Below, in pieces: positions 25,102 to 33,232 of a DNA stretch of 64,000 nt (position 1 is its first letter; every line of letters begins with the position of its first letter). Source of the stretch: JACVRW01 sp963808775 (lineage in GTDB: Bacteria; Actinomycetota; Thermoleophilia; Solirubrobacterales; Thermoleophilaceae); the NCBI GenBank assembly GCA_963808775.1, contig CAWEGR010000005.1, positions 310,001 to 374,000 of the forward strand, written 5' to 3'. The position numbers and the translations under genes are program-made. Below the pieces are notes generated by a model. The model was not told the origin of the DNA and searched no databases. It saw only the letters and a list, made by a program, of their open reading frames with translations.

Positions 25102-26009
25102 GCGAGCTCCTCCTCGAGCAGCTCCGAGAGCTCGCCGAGCTGCGGGCGGCCGAGCTTCGGATCGAACAGGAAGGGCAGGCGCGCGAGCGGGGCGCTGAGG
25201 CCCTCGGCGAGCCGCTCGGCCTGCTCGCGCTGCGCGACCGCGCGGCGATGCTCGCCGAGCGCGACGGCCACGGCCGGGTGGACGTCGCCCGCGCCCTCGA
25301 GGCGCTTCGTCTCCTTCGCGTCGAGGCGCTCCGGGTAGAGGGCGTTGACGATCACGAGCTCGAGCGCGAAGCCCTCGTCCTCGAGCCAGCCCTCGAGCTC
25401 GATCGTCTCCGTCACCGGGATCTCCTCGGGGAGGGCGACCGCCACGACCGCCGTTTCCGAGCGGTCGTGGGTGAACGCGTCGATCCGCTCCGCCTGGCGG
25501 GCGACCGGCCCGACGCGCGCGATGCGCGCGTAGCTCGCGGGCGCGCCGAGCAGGGCGAGCCCGTGCCCGGACGCGGGTGCGTCGAGGATCACGACGTCGA
25601 ACGAGGGGCCGCCCGTCCGGCGCTCGAGCTGTGCCGTGTCCCAGATCTTCCCCATCGTCACGAGCTCGTTCACGCCGGGTGCCGCGGCGGTGAGGAGCTG
25701 GAAGACGCGGCTGTGGCCGAGCACGCTCGCGAGGGCTCCGGAGCGGAGCTGGTGGCGCAGCCACTCCTCCGCCGCCCGCCGGGGATCGATCGACAGGCCG
25801 TGCAGACCGCGCTCGAGGGTGATCTCGGCGCCCGGGGCCGGACTGCGCCCGAACATGCCCGCGAGCCGCTCCTGCTCGGCCACCTCGACGACGAGCGCGC
25901 GCTTGCCCTGGCGCAGCGCGGCGAGGCCGAGGGCGGCCGCCACGGTGCTCTTGCCCGTGCCGCCCTTGCCGGTGACGATCACGAGCCGCTTGTCGAGGAG
26001 CGCTGACAC
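25098..26009 (-). CDS. ArsA/Get3-family ATPase, first of a pair
   Basis: 303 residues from GTG 26009. The P-loop is IVTGKGGTGKSTVAAALG (deviant Walker A with Lys), and VVILDAPASGHGLALLGAP is a switch II variant (DAPA in place of DTPP). It is coupled to the second ATPase by GTGA, so the two are probably made in equal amounts and form a heterodimer. The promoter must lie in the 33-base gap to the divergent SIS-domain gene. In mycobacteria the equivalent pair affects redox and glycerol tolerance; the role here is inferred only from similarity. Confidence 0.85.
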   Translation of the reverse strand: MSALLDKRLVIVTGKGGTGKSTVAAALGLAALRQGKRALVVEVAEQERLAGMFGRSPAPGAEITLERGLHGLSIDPRRAAEEWLRHQLRSGALASVLGHSRVFQLLTAAAPGVNELVTMGKIWDTAQLERRTGGPSFDVVILDAPASGHGLALLGAPASYARIARVGPVARQAERIDAFTHDRSETAVVAVALPEEIPVTETIELEGWLEDEGFALELVIVNALYPERLDAKETKRLEGAGDVHPAVAVALGEHRRAVAQREQAERLAEGLSAPLARLPFLFDPKLGRPQLGELSELLEEELA

Positions 26010-26042
26010 GCAGCGACCGATTCTGGCGTAGCCTCGCCGCCC

Positions 26043-27002
26043 ATGACCGAGCTCGAGATCGCGATCCGCGCCCAACCGGACGAGCTGCGCCGGGTGTCGA
26101 CCCTCGAACTGCCGTCGTCGATCGGCTCCCTCGGCCGTGCCGAGCGCGTCTGGCTGGCGGGCACGGGGACGAGCCTCCACGCCGCCGAGCTCGGCGCCGC
26201 CATGCTGATCCGGGCCGGCATCGACGCGCGCTTCTCGTCGTCCATGGACTTCGCGCTGAGGGCGCCGCTGCGCGCCGGCGACGCCGTCATCGTCCTCACC
26301 CACACGGGCAGCACGGCGCACGCGAAGGCGTCGCGCAAGCGCGCGCTCGACCTCGGCTGCGACGTGATCTCGCTCAACGCCAGCGGCGTCGGCTGGCCCG
26401 AGGCGATCGAGGTGACGGAGAAGGAGCGCTCGCACACCTACACGCGCAGCTACACGGCCACGCTCGGCGTGCTGGCGCTGATCGCGGGCGAGCTCGGGGC
26501 GGAGGGCCTCGGGCCGGAGGCCGTCGTGGCGGCCGCCGACGCGGCGGAGGCGGTGCTCGCGGAGCCGGACGCGGGCGACCTGCCCGAGCCGGAGCGGCTG
26601 CTCGTCATCTGCGGCTCGGGTCCCGGCTCGGTGACGGCGCGCGAGGGTGCGCTCAAGCTGCGCGAGGCGGCCCGGCTGACCGCCGAGGGCTACGACGCCG
26701 AGTTCCTCCTGCACGGCTCGGCCGTGCCGCTGCGCTCGAACGACGCGCTCGTGGTGCTCGACGGCGCCCGCGATGCCGAGGGCTTCCTGCCCCGGCTGGC
26801 GGAGGCGGCGCGCCTCGAGGGCGTGCCGACGGTCGAGCTCGAGGCCCCGGAGCCCGCCGACCCGATCATGGCCCAGATCCCGTTGACGGTGAGGCTCCAG
26901 CTCGCGGCGCTGAGGCGCGCCGAGCAGGGCGGCCACAACCCGGACCTCGTGATCACCGGGGCGTGGGACGGGGACGAGCTGTGGGCGACGGGGGCTCCGT
27001 AG
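26043..27002 (+). CDS. SIS-domain sugar isomerase/deaminase-like protein
   Basis: 319 residues with two SIS domains, like the isomerase half of GlmS but without the glutaminase half. The first has VWLAGTGTSLHAAELGA and VIVLTHTGSTAHA, the sugar-phosphate site with Ser/Thr loops. The second has LLVICGSGPGSVTAREGALKLREAA. A Glu-Lys helix near EGALKLREA fits the family's catalytic Glu and ring-opening region. It probably acts on an aminosugar or ketose phosphate. Its relation to the divergent ATPases is unclear. Confidence 0.85.
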   Translation: MTELEIAIRAQPDELRRVSTLELPSSIGSLGRAERVWLAGTGTSLHAAELGAAMLIRAGIDARFSSSMDFALRAPLRAGDAVIVLTHTGSTAHAKASRKRALDLGCDVISLNASGVGWPEAIEVTEKERSHTYTRSYTATLGVLALIAGELGAEGLGPEAVVAAADAAEAVLAEPDAGDLPEPERLLVICGSGPGSVTAREGALKLREAARLTAEGYDAEFLLHGSAVPLRSNDALVVLDGARDAEGFLPRLAEAARLEGVPTVELEAPEPADPIMAQIPLTVRLQLAALRRAEQGGHNPDLVITGAWDGDELWATGAP

Positions 27003-27065
27003 GGCCGACCGCGTGCGATCTCCGGCGTGCAGGTCGAGCACGCGCGTGGATGGGGTTGTCCTGGA

Positions 27066-27090
27066 TTGACTACGCCTGACAGGTAGTCAA
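27066..27090. promoter_or_regulatory. Inverted repeat upstream of the parA-ftsZ pair
   Basis: TTGACTAC and GTAGTCAA, 8-base perfect arms, flank 9 bases. It lies 100 bases upstream of the parA start, in an AT-richer 188-base gap (27003-27190) that holds no gene. It could be a ParA-type or other dimeric regulator site. The left arm includes a TTGACT, but no -10 box at proper spacing was found. Confidence 0.45.
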
Positions 27091-27190
27091 AAAGCAGGAT
27101 CAGGTTGGCACGCTCCCCGGCGATCCGCCGTAGCACAGCTCGCGGCGGGATCCTGAAGGATTCCGCTCGGCGCGTGCGAATACGGCTCTC

Positions 27191-27949
27191 GTGGCAAAGG
27201 TCATCGCCTTCACGAACCAGAAGGGCGGCGTCGCAAAGACGACCACCACCCTTAACCTCGCCGCCGCGTTCGTAGAGCGGGGGCATCGGGTGCTCTGCGT
27301 GGATCTCGATCCGCAGGGCAACCTGACGATGAGCCAGGGCATCGACCCCGACTCGCTCGAGGCGTCGATGTACGACGTGCTCGTGCACGGGCTGTCGATC
27401 CGCGAGGTGATCCGCAAGCGCGAGGTGGATGTCGCGTGCGCGTCGATCGACCTCGCCGGGGCCGAGATCGCGATGTCCACGATGATCGGCCGCGAGCGCG
27501 CTCTGAAGAAGGCCTTCGCGCCGATTCTCGACGACTACGACTACATCTTCATCGACACCCCGCCGAGCCTCGGACTGCTCACGATCAACGCCCTGACGGC
27601 CTCCGACAAGGTGATCGTCCCCGTCCAATGCGAGTATCTGTCCATGCGCGGGCTGATCCAGCTCCAGAACACGCTCTCGATGGTGCGTGAGGAGCTCAAC
27701 CCGGACATCGAGATCGAGGGCATCCTGCCGACGCTCGTCGACAACCGGACGGTGCACGCCAAGGAGGCGATCGAGATCCTCGAGGAGAACTTCGGCGATC
27801 GCGTCTTCGCCTCGCGCATAAACAAGACGGTGCGGTTCGCGGAGGCGCCGGTGAAGGGGATGTCGGTGCTCAAGTACGACCCGGACGGTAAGGCGGCCTA
27901 CGCCTACCGCCAGCTAGCCGAGGAGGTCCTTGCGAATGGCAAGCGGTAA
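27191..27949 (+). CDS. ParA/Soj-family partition ATPase
   Basis: 252 residues. NQKGGVAKTTTTLNLAAAF is the deviant Walker A with the signature Lys, VDLDPQGNLT is the A' motif, and FIDTPPSLGLLTINAL is Walker B. It has the normal length of a Soj-like ParA without an N-terminal DNA-binding domain. No parB follows; an FtsZ gene overlaps its end. ParA-like ATPases form ATP-dependent gradients on DNA or membrane, so this one may place the FtsZ ring rather than a chromosome. That is inference from the gene pair. A GTG start at 27191 is used. Confidence 0.87.
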   Translation: MAKVIAFTNQKGGVAKTTTTLNLAAAFVERGHRVLCVDLDPQGNLTMSQGIDPDSLEASMYDVLVHGLSIREVIRKREVDVACASIDLAGAEIAMSTMIGRERALKKAFAPILDDYDYIFIDTPPSLGLLTINALTASDKVIVPVQCEYLSMRGLIQLQNTLSMVREELNPDIEIEGILPTLVDNRTVHAKEAIEILEENFGDRVFASRINKTVRFAEAPVKGMSVLKYDPDGKAAYAYRQLAEEVLANGKR

Positions 27950-29468
27950 CAGGGCGAGCATGCGCGAGGGTCCCCTGGCGCAGCTCTTCCGCAAGACGGA
28001 GGAGGACGCCCAGAAGTCCGAGGGCCGCAAGCCTGAGCAGGAGCCGAAGTCCGGCCGCCCGCTCCCCGAGGGGGGCCCGGCGCCGCAGTCCATGCAGCAG
28101 CCGCCCGAGCCGCAGGGCAACCGCGATCGTCACGGCGAGCCGCCGGTCGAGGAGCGCACCGGCGCTCCGCAGATGACCGAGGCCGCCCGGCGCGCGCAGG
28201 AGCGCGAGGAGCGCCGGCGCGAGCGCGAGGAGCAGGGCTGGAGCCGCTACGAGGGCGTCCCGAGCCCCGAGGAGCGGCTGCGCTCGGTGTTCAGCGCGGA
28301 CATCCCCGAGAACATCCTCGACAAGGCGCCGGAGCCCGTGCACGTCCACGAGCCCGAGCCGCCGGTCGCACCCGCACCTGTCCCGCTCGCCGGTCGCGTC
28401 ACCGAGCCCATGCTGCGCGTGGTGGGCGTCGGCGGCGCGGGCGTGAACGCGGTCAACCGCATGATCGAGGCCGAGGTCGAGGGCGTCGAGTTCATCGCCG
28501 TCAACACCGACATGCAGTCGCTCGAAGGCTCCGCGGCCAAGCAGCGCGTGCACATCGGATCCGACATCACACGCGGCCTCGGCGCCGGCGCGAACCCGGA
28601 CCTGGGCCGCTCCGCCGCGCTCGAGAGCTACGACGAGCTGAAGGGCCTCCTGAAGGGCTCCGACATGGTGTTCATCGCCGCCGGCTCCGGCGGCGGCACG
28701 GGCACCGGCGCGGCGCCGATCGTGGCGCGCATCTCGCGCGAGGTCGGCGCGCTGACCGTCGGCATCGTGACGAAGCCGTTCTCGTTCGAGGGCCAGCGCC
28801 GCGGCATGCAGGCCGAGCAGGGTGTCGAGGACCTCGCCCGCGAGGTCGACACGCTGATCGTGATCCCGAACGCGCGGCTGCTGTCGGTGCTCGACAAGTC
28901 GACGTCGATGGTCGAGGCGTTCCGCGTCGCGGACGACGTGCTGCGCCAGGGCGTCCAGGGCGTTTCCGACCTGATCACGCTTCCCGGTCTCATCAACCTC
29001 GACTTCGCCGACGTGCGCACGATCATGTGCGAGGCGGGGCAGGCGCTGCTCGGGATCGGCATGGGCACGGGCGAGCGCCGCGCGATGGACGCGGTCGAGC
29101 ACGCGATCGAGTCCCCGCTGCTCGAGACGTCGCTCGAGGGCGCGCGCTCGATCCTGCTGTCCGTGACCGGCGGGCGCGATCTCTCGCTGTGGGAGGTCAA
29201 CGAGGCGGCGAAGGCGGTCGCCGAGGCCGCCCACCCGGAGGCGAACATCATCTTCGGCGCCATGGTCGACGAGAAGGTCGAGGACCAGGTGTGGGTGACC
29301 GTCGTGGCCACGGGCTACGGGGACCGTCCGCTTCAGCGGGCGAACCCGAGCAGCGAGCCGCGCAGGGTGCCGGCCGACGCGGAGCCGCGCGTGAGCCGCG
29401 GGCGCGAGCGCGTCCACGCCGGGGTGCTGGCCGACGTCGACGTGCCCGAGTTCATGCCGCGCGGATAG
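27936..29468 (+). CDS. ftsZ: Cell division protein FtsZ with a long N-terminal extension
   Basis: 510 residues from ATG 27936, overlapping the parA stop by 14 bases with a GAGGAGG-type ribosome site inside parA. The GTPase core starts near residue 158 (LRVVGVGGAGVNAVNRMIEA) with the tubulin signature GGGTGTG at 252-258. The last residues VDVPEFMPRG match the conserved C-terminal peptide that binds SepF or FtsA. The unusual part is residues 1-155: Pro/Glu-rich, with a charged Glu-Arg helix at about 82-100 that may be a coiled coil. FtsZ of other bacteria starts almost at its core. It polymerises into the Z ring on the inner side of the membrane. Confidence 0.9.
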   Translation: MASGNRASMREGPLAQLFRKTEEDAQKSEGRKPEQEPKSGRPLPEGGPAPQSMQQPPEPQGNRDRHGEPPVEERTGAPQMTEAARRAQEREERRREREEQGWSRYEGVPSPEERLRSVFSADIPENILDKAPEPVHVHEPEPPVAPAPVPLAGRVTEPMLRVVGVGGAGVNAVNRMIEAEVEGVEFIAVNTDMQSLEGSAAKQRVHIGSDITRGLGAGANPDLGRSAALESYDELKGLLKGSDMVFIAAGSGGGTGTGAAPIVARISREVGALTVGIVTKPFSFEGQRRGMQAEQGVEDLAREVDTLIVIPNARLLSVLDKSTSMVEAFRVADDVLRQGVQGVSDLITLPGLINLDFADVRTIMCEAGQALLGIGMGTGERRAMDAVEHAIESPLLETSLEGARSILLSVTGGRDLSLWEVNEAAKAVAEAAHPEANIIFGAMVDEKVEDQVWVTVVATGYGDRPLQRANPSSEPRRVPADAEPRVSRGRERVHAGVLADVDVPEFMPRG

Positions 29469-29478
29469 CCTCGGCGCC

Positions 29479-31002
29479 ATGCGAGGGGTGGTCGCAGCCG
29501 GCCATCCGCTGACCGCACGGGCCGGCGCGGACGTGCTGCGCGCCGGCGGCAACGCGGTCGACGCCGCCGTGGCGGCTGTGCTGATGTCGTTCGCGGCGGA
29601 GTCGCCGCTCACCGGTCCCGGCGCCGGCGGCTTCATGCTCGTGCACCCCGCGGGCGGGCGCAGCGTCCTGCTCGACTTCTTCGTCGCCGCCCCCGGGCGC
29701 GACGCCGAGGGCCGTGAGCCGGCCCCGCTGCTCCCGGCCGACGTGCACTTCTCGGCCGACGCGGTCCAGCGCTTCAACATCGGCCCGTCCTCGTGCGGGG
29801 TGTACGGCAACCCGCTCGGTCTCGCGCGCGCGCTCGAGATGTTCGGAAGCCTGCCCCTCTCGGAGCTCGCGGCCCCGGCCGCCCGCGCGGCGCGCGAGGG
29901 AGTCGAGGTGGTGCCCCTGCAGGCCTACCTGTTCGAGATCCTCGCGCCGGTCTTCCGCTCGACCCCGGAGTCCGAGGCGCTGTACGCCCCCGGCGGCCGC
30001 CTGCTGCGCGAGGGCGACACGATCCGGCTTCCGGAGCTCGGCGATCTGCTCGAGCGCCTCGGCGCGGAGGGGCCGGGATACCTCTACACGGGCGACGTGG
30101 CCGCCGCGTGCAGCGACTGGGTGCTGGAGCGCGGCGGCCTGCTCACCCGCGAGGACCTCGCGTCCTACGAGGTGATCGAGCGCGAGCCGGCGCGCGTGCG
30201 CTACGAGGGCCGCGACGTGCTCACCAACCCGCCGCCCTCGTCCGGCGGCATCCTGATCGCCGACGCGCTCGGCATCCTCGAGCGGCTCGAGCGCCCGCAC
30301 GACGCCACCGTGATCGCCGAGGTGATCGCCTCCACGAACCGTGCCCGCGACGAGGCCTTCCTCGAGGGGCTCGGCACCGAGGGCTACATGGAGCGGTTCC
30401 TCGACTCGGACGCCCTCGACGCCGTGGCGGGCGAGGTGCGCTCGCGGCTCGGCAACACGACGCACGTGGCCGTCATGGACGCGGAGGGCGGGTGCGCGTC
30501 GGTGACCTGCTCGAACGGCGTCTGCTCGGGTGTGGTCGTCCCGGGCACCGGCATGCACCTGAACAGCATGCTCGGCGAGGCCGATCTGAACCCGCTCGGC
30601 TTCCACCGCCACGATCCCGGGGCGCGGGTGCCGAGCATGATGGCCCCGACGGTCGTGCTCGACGCGGACGGCCGGCCCGAGATCGCGCTCGGGAGCGCCG
30701 GATCGAACCGGATCCGCTCGGCGATCCTGCAGACGATCCTCGGGGTGATCGACCACGGCCTGGGGGCGCAGGAGGCGGTCTCGCGCCCGCGCCTGCACGT
30801 CGAGGGACGCGAGCTCGATGCGGAGCCGGGGGTGGACCCCACGGCGCTCGACCGCCTCGAGGCCGCGGGCTGGGGAGTGCGCCGCTGGGAGGAGGAGAAC
30901 CTCTACTTCGGCGGCGTTCAGGCGGTCGCGCGCCACCCGGACACGGGCGAGCTCACCGGCGGCGGCGATCCCCGCCGCGGCGGCGTGGCGGTCGCGGTCT
31001 AG
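29479..31002 (+). CDS. ggt: Gamma-glutamyltransferase (Ntn hydrolase)
   Basis: 507 residues. AAGHPLTARAGADVLRAGGNAVDAAVA opens the family, and LTGPGAGGFMLVH is conserved. The autocatalytic cleavage site is at GNTTHVAV, with Thr327 as the expected nucleophile of the small subunit. LNSMLGE, then PSMMAPTVVL, and AGSNRIRSAILQ are late motifs. I see no signal peptide, so it may be cytosolic, unlike most GGTs. It may hydrolyse or transfer gamma-glutamyl groups from glutathione analogues or other gamma-glutamyl compounds. It starts 10 bases after ftsZ and may share its transcript. Confidence 0.88.
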   Translation: MRGVVAAGHPLTARAGADVLRAGGNAVDAAVAAVLMSFAAESPLTGPGAGGFMLVHPAGGRSVLLDFFVAAPGRDAEGREPAPLLPADVHFSADAVQRFNIGPSSCGVYGNPLGLARALEMFGSLPLSELAAPAARAAREGVEVVPLQAYLFEILAPVFRSTPESEALYAPGGRLLREGDTIRLPELGDLLERLGAEGPGYLYTGDVAAACSDWVLERGGLLTREDLASYEVIEREPARVRYEGRDVLTNPPPSSGGILIADALGILERLERPHDATVIAEVIASTNRARDEAFLEGLGTEGYMERFLDSDALDAVAGEVRSRLGNTTHVAVMDAEGGCASVTCSNGVCSGVVVPGTGMHLNSMLGEADLNPLGFHRHDPGARVPSMMAPTVVLDADGRPEIALGSAGSNRIRSAILQTILGVIDHGLGAQEAVSRPRLHVEGRELDAEPGVDPTALDRLEAAGWGVRRWEEENLYFGGVQAVARHPDTGELTGGGDPRRGGVAVAV

Positions 31003-31619
31003 CCCCGCATGTGCCCGTTGCCGCTCGCCCGCTCGGCGGCCCGCGCGTGCAGCTTGAGGCGTTCGAGCGCCTCCGCCATCAGCGCGTCGAGCTGCTCGAG
31101 CCGGCCGCGCTCGGAGCGCAGCTCGAGCAGGCTCTGCTTCGCGCCCGCCTCGATGTCGAGCGTCGCCGCCATCCCGTAGGCGTCGAGGTCCGCGAGGGCC
31201 TCCTCGTCTGGCCGCGAGTCCGTCACCTGCTGCACGAGGTCCGCGTAGCGGTCGCGCGTTCGCTCGAGCTGCGAGGCCTCGGCGTCATCCGAGTCGTCCA
31301 CGAGGCGGGTCACGTCGCCGGCCGGGTAGGCGAGGTCCTCGATCCTGCGCAGGAGCCGGAACGGGGTGGACCCCTCGACCAGGATGTTCAGCCTGCCGTC
31401 CTCGAAGCGCTCGAGCACGCGTGTGATGCGGGCCGAGCAGCCGACCTCGCGCAGGCCCTCGTCCGAGAGCCAGAGGATGCCGAACTCGGTCTCCTCGTCG
31501 AGGCACTCGCCGATCATCGTCCTGTAGCGGTCCTCGAAGATGTGGAGCGGCACCAGCTCGCGCGGGAGCAGCACGAGACCGAGCGGGAACAGCGCCAGAC
31601 GTTCGGTCTCCTCGGCCAC
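30999..31619 (-). CDS. LON peptidase substrate-binding domain protein
   Basis: 206 residues. LALFPLGLVLLPRELVPLHIFEDRYRTMIGECL is the hallmark start of a stand-alone LON N-terminal domain, followed by GCSARITRVLERFEDGRLNILVEGSTPFRLL. No ATPase or protease domain follows. The C-terminal third is a helical bundle ending in a Gly/His tail. The family is thought to bind unfolded polypeptides; the function is otherwise unknown. Its end overlaps ggt by 4 bases tail to tail. Confidence 0.88.
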   Translation of the reverse strand: MAEETERLALFPLGLVLLPRELVPLHIFEDRYRTMIGECLDEETEFGILWLSDEGLREVGCSARITRVLERFEDGRLNILVEGSTPFRLLRRIEDLAYPAGDVTRLVDDSDDAEASQLERTRDRYADLVQQVTDSRPDEEALADLDAYGMAATLDIEAGAKQSLLELRSERGRLEQLDALMAEALERLKLHARAAERASGNGHMRG

Positions 31620-31700
31620 GGTCTCAACGTACTACGGCCAGGGGGTCCAGTCCGGATGACCCCGGGTAAAGGACGCGCCGCATCTGCCGATAGGAGCCTC

Positions 31701-32024
31701 ATGTCCATTGAGGTGACCAACGGTCTTCCTCCGGAGAACGCCGACCACGGTGTGACCCTCGAGCTCACACTCGCTGAGGCCGAGGCGATCAAGTCCTGGC
31801 TGCTGAAGCCGTCGGCCGACGGCAGCGCCGCCATCGACGACGAGCACGCCAAGTCGGTGATGGTGAAGCTGGGTACGAAGCTGGACTTCATCCAGGGGGT
31901 TCAGCAGGTCCGTGAGCAGCTGGAGCACTCCGGCTTCGCCACGGAAAACCTGACCGACGACCAGGTGGCCGACCTCGGCCGCCGCATCGCCGAGTCGCCC
32001 ATCCGTCGCTACTCCGGCACCTAG
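31701..32024 (+). CDS. Small hypothetical protein
   Basis: 107 residues from ATG 31701, with a TAGGAG ribosome site 5 bases upstream. It is acidic and mostly helical (LAEAEAIKSWLLKPSADGSAAIDDEHAKSVMVKL, then LDFIQGVQQVREQLEHSGFATENLTDDQVADLGRRI). No signal peptide or cysteines. I do not recognise the family. Codon choice resembles the neighbours, which supports a real gene. It is divergent from the LON protein and precedes a membrane protein gene. Confidence 0.6.
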   Translation: MSIEVTNGLPPENADHGVTLELTLAEAEAIKSWLLKPSADGSAAIDDEHAKSVMVKLGTKLDFIQGVQQVREQLEHSGFATENLTDDQVADLGRRIAESPIRRYSGT

Positions 32025-32077
32025 TCCGCCCACACAACTGAACTGGGCCGCGCTGGTCCGCCCGCTACCGTCGCCGC

Positions 32078-33232
32078 ATGACCGCGGCGCCGGCGAAGGA
32101 CGAGCGCGTGTCCGCCACCGGCCCCGCGCACGTGGCCGTGGTCTCCTTCCTCGCCGCCCGGGCCGCCCCGAGCGGCGGCTTCTGGATCGCGCTCGCCGGG
32201 GGAATGGCCCTCGCCCGCGTGGCCGAGCGACGCGGCGCAAGGCTCGGCTTCGGCACGAGCGTCGCCGCCATGCTCGAGACGGTCGCGATCATCGGGCCGG
32301 CGCGCTTCGGCATCCCGCTCACGCAGGCGATCACCGCCCCACTGCTCGGCCGCCTCGAGGCGCGCGGCTGGGCACCCGTTCCGCAGATCGCGCTCTGCAG
32401 CGTGATCCGGGCGCTTCAGAACGCGATCACCACCGCCTTCTTCATCTGGATCATCGCCGGCGGCCTCGACGCCTACGCGGGCACCTACGACGCGATCGCC
32501 CGGCGCGTCGGGCTCGAGGTGGGCAACGAGGACGCGCTCGCCCTGACGGCGGCCGTGCTCGTGGTCTGGGCGGTGTTCGCGAGCACCGTTCAGGTGCTGG
32601 TCTACCGCCGCGGGCTCAGGTCGTGGGACGCCGAGGCGGAGCACGCGGTCCTGATCAGGACCCTCACGGCGCCGAAGGAAGAGCCGCAGCCCTGGCGCGG
32701 GCGCTACGACCCGCGGCTCGTCGTGCTGACCGCGGTCGTCCTCTTCGGCGTGCTGCTCGCGTCCACGCAGTGGATCGTGCTCGCGGCGGTGTCCGCCTTT
32801 CTCGCGCTCGCCTGGGTCACCGCGCGCGCCGACAACTCGGCCGTGCCGACGGGCCTTGTCCTCGCCGGGATCCTGGCGGGCGGCGCGCTCATCTTCAGCC
32901 TCGGCGGCGGGCTCGGGATCGAGGTCGCGCTGCGGCGCGCGCTGCGCGCCGCGCTGCTCGTGATGGTCGCGACGTGGATGCGGGCCGCCGCGGGCGCCGA
33001 GGGGCTGCGCGAGGTCTTCCGCGGCATGCTCGGCCGGCTGCGGCGCATCCCGTCCATGCCCGAGGCTGCGGGGGTGCTCGACACGGTCGAGACCGAGGGC
33101 CGCCTGACCGCCGCGGGGCGCGCGCTCGCGAGGCGGCTCGAGGGCGTGCCGCTCCGGCCGGTCCCGATCTGCGACGCCGTGCTCGGCTGGGCGATCGCCG
33201 AGTCCGTCAGGCGGGAACGCGAGCCGAGATGA
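32078..33232 (+). CDS. Polytopic membrane protein of unknown function
   Basis: 384 residues. Hydrophobic segments are visible near residues 20-45, 63-82, 105-135, 155-178, 212-235 (VVLTAVVLFGVLLAST), 240-258, 264-285 (GLVLAGILAGGALIFSLGGGLGIEV) and 290-308. The C-terminal 60 residues are Arg-rich and probably cytoplasmic (FRGMLGRLRRIPSMPEAAGVLDTVE). The layout is vaguely like CbiQ/EcfT components of energy-coupling factor transporters, but the two conserved Ala-Arg-Gly motifs are not clear. Its last 26 bases overlap the convergent methyltransferase gene. Confidence 0.65.
   Translation: MTAAPAKDERVSATGPAHVAVVSFLAARAAPSGGFWIALAGGMALARVAERRGARLGFGTSVAAMLETVAIIGPARFGIPLTQAITAPLLGRLEARGWAPVPQIALCSVIRALQNAITTAFFIWIIAGGLDAYAGTYDAIARRVGLEVGNEDALALTAAVLVVWAVFASTVQVLVYRRGLRSWDAEAEHAVLIRTLTAPKEEPQPWRGRYDPRLVVLTAVVLFGVLLASTQWIVLAAVSAFLALAWVTARADNSAVPTGLVLAGILAGGALIFSLGGGLGIEVALRRALRAALLVMVATWMRAAAGAEGLREVFRGMLGRLRRIPSMPEAAGVLDTVETEGRLTAAGRALARRLEGVPLRPVPICDAVLGWAIAESVRREREPR

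Noticed and set aside
27066..27094. TTGACT as a -35 promoter box for parA
   Set aside because: No -10-like hexamer occurs 15-19 bases downstream; the bases are better explained as an arm of an inverted repeat.
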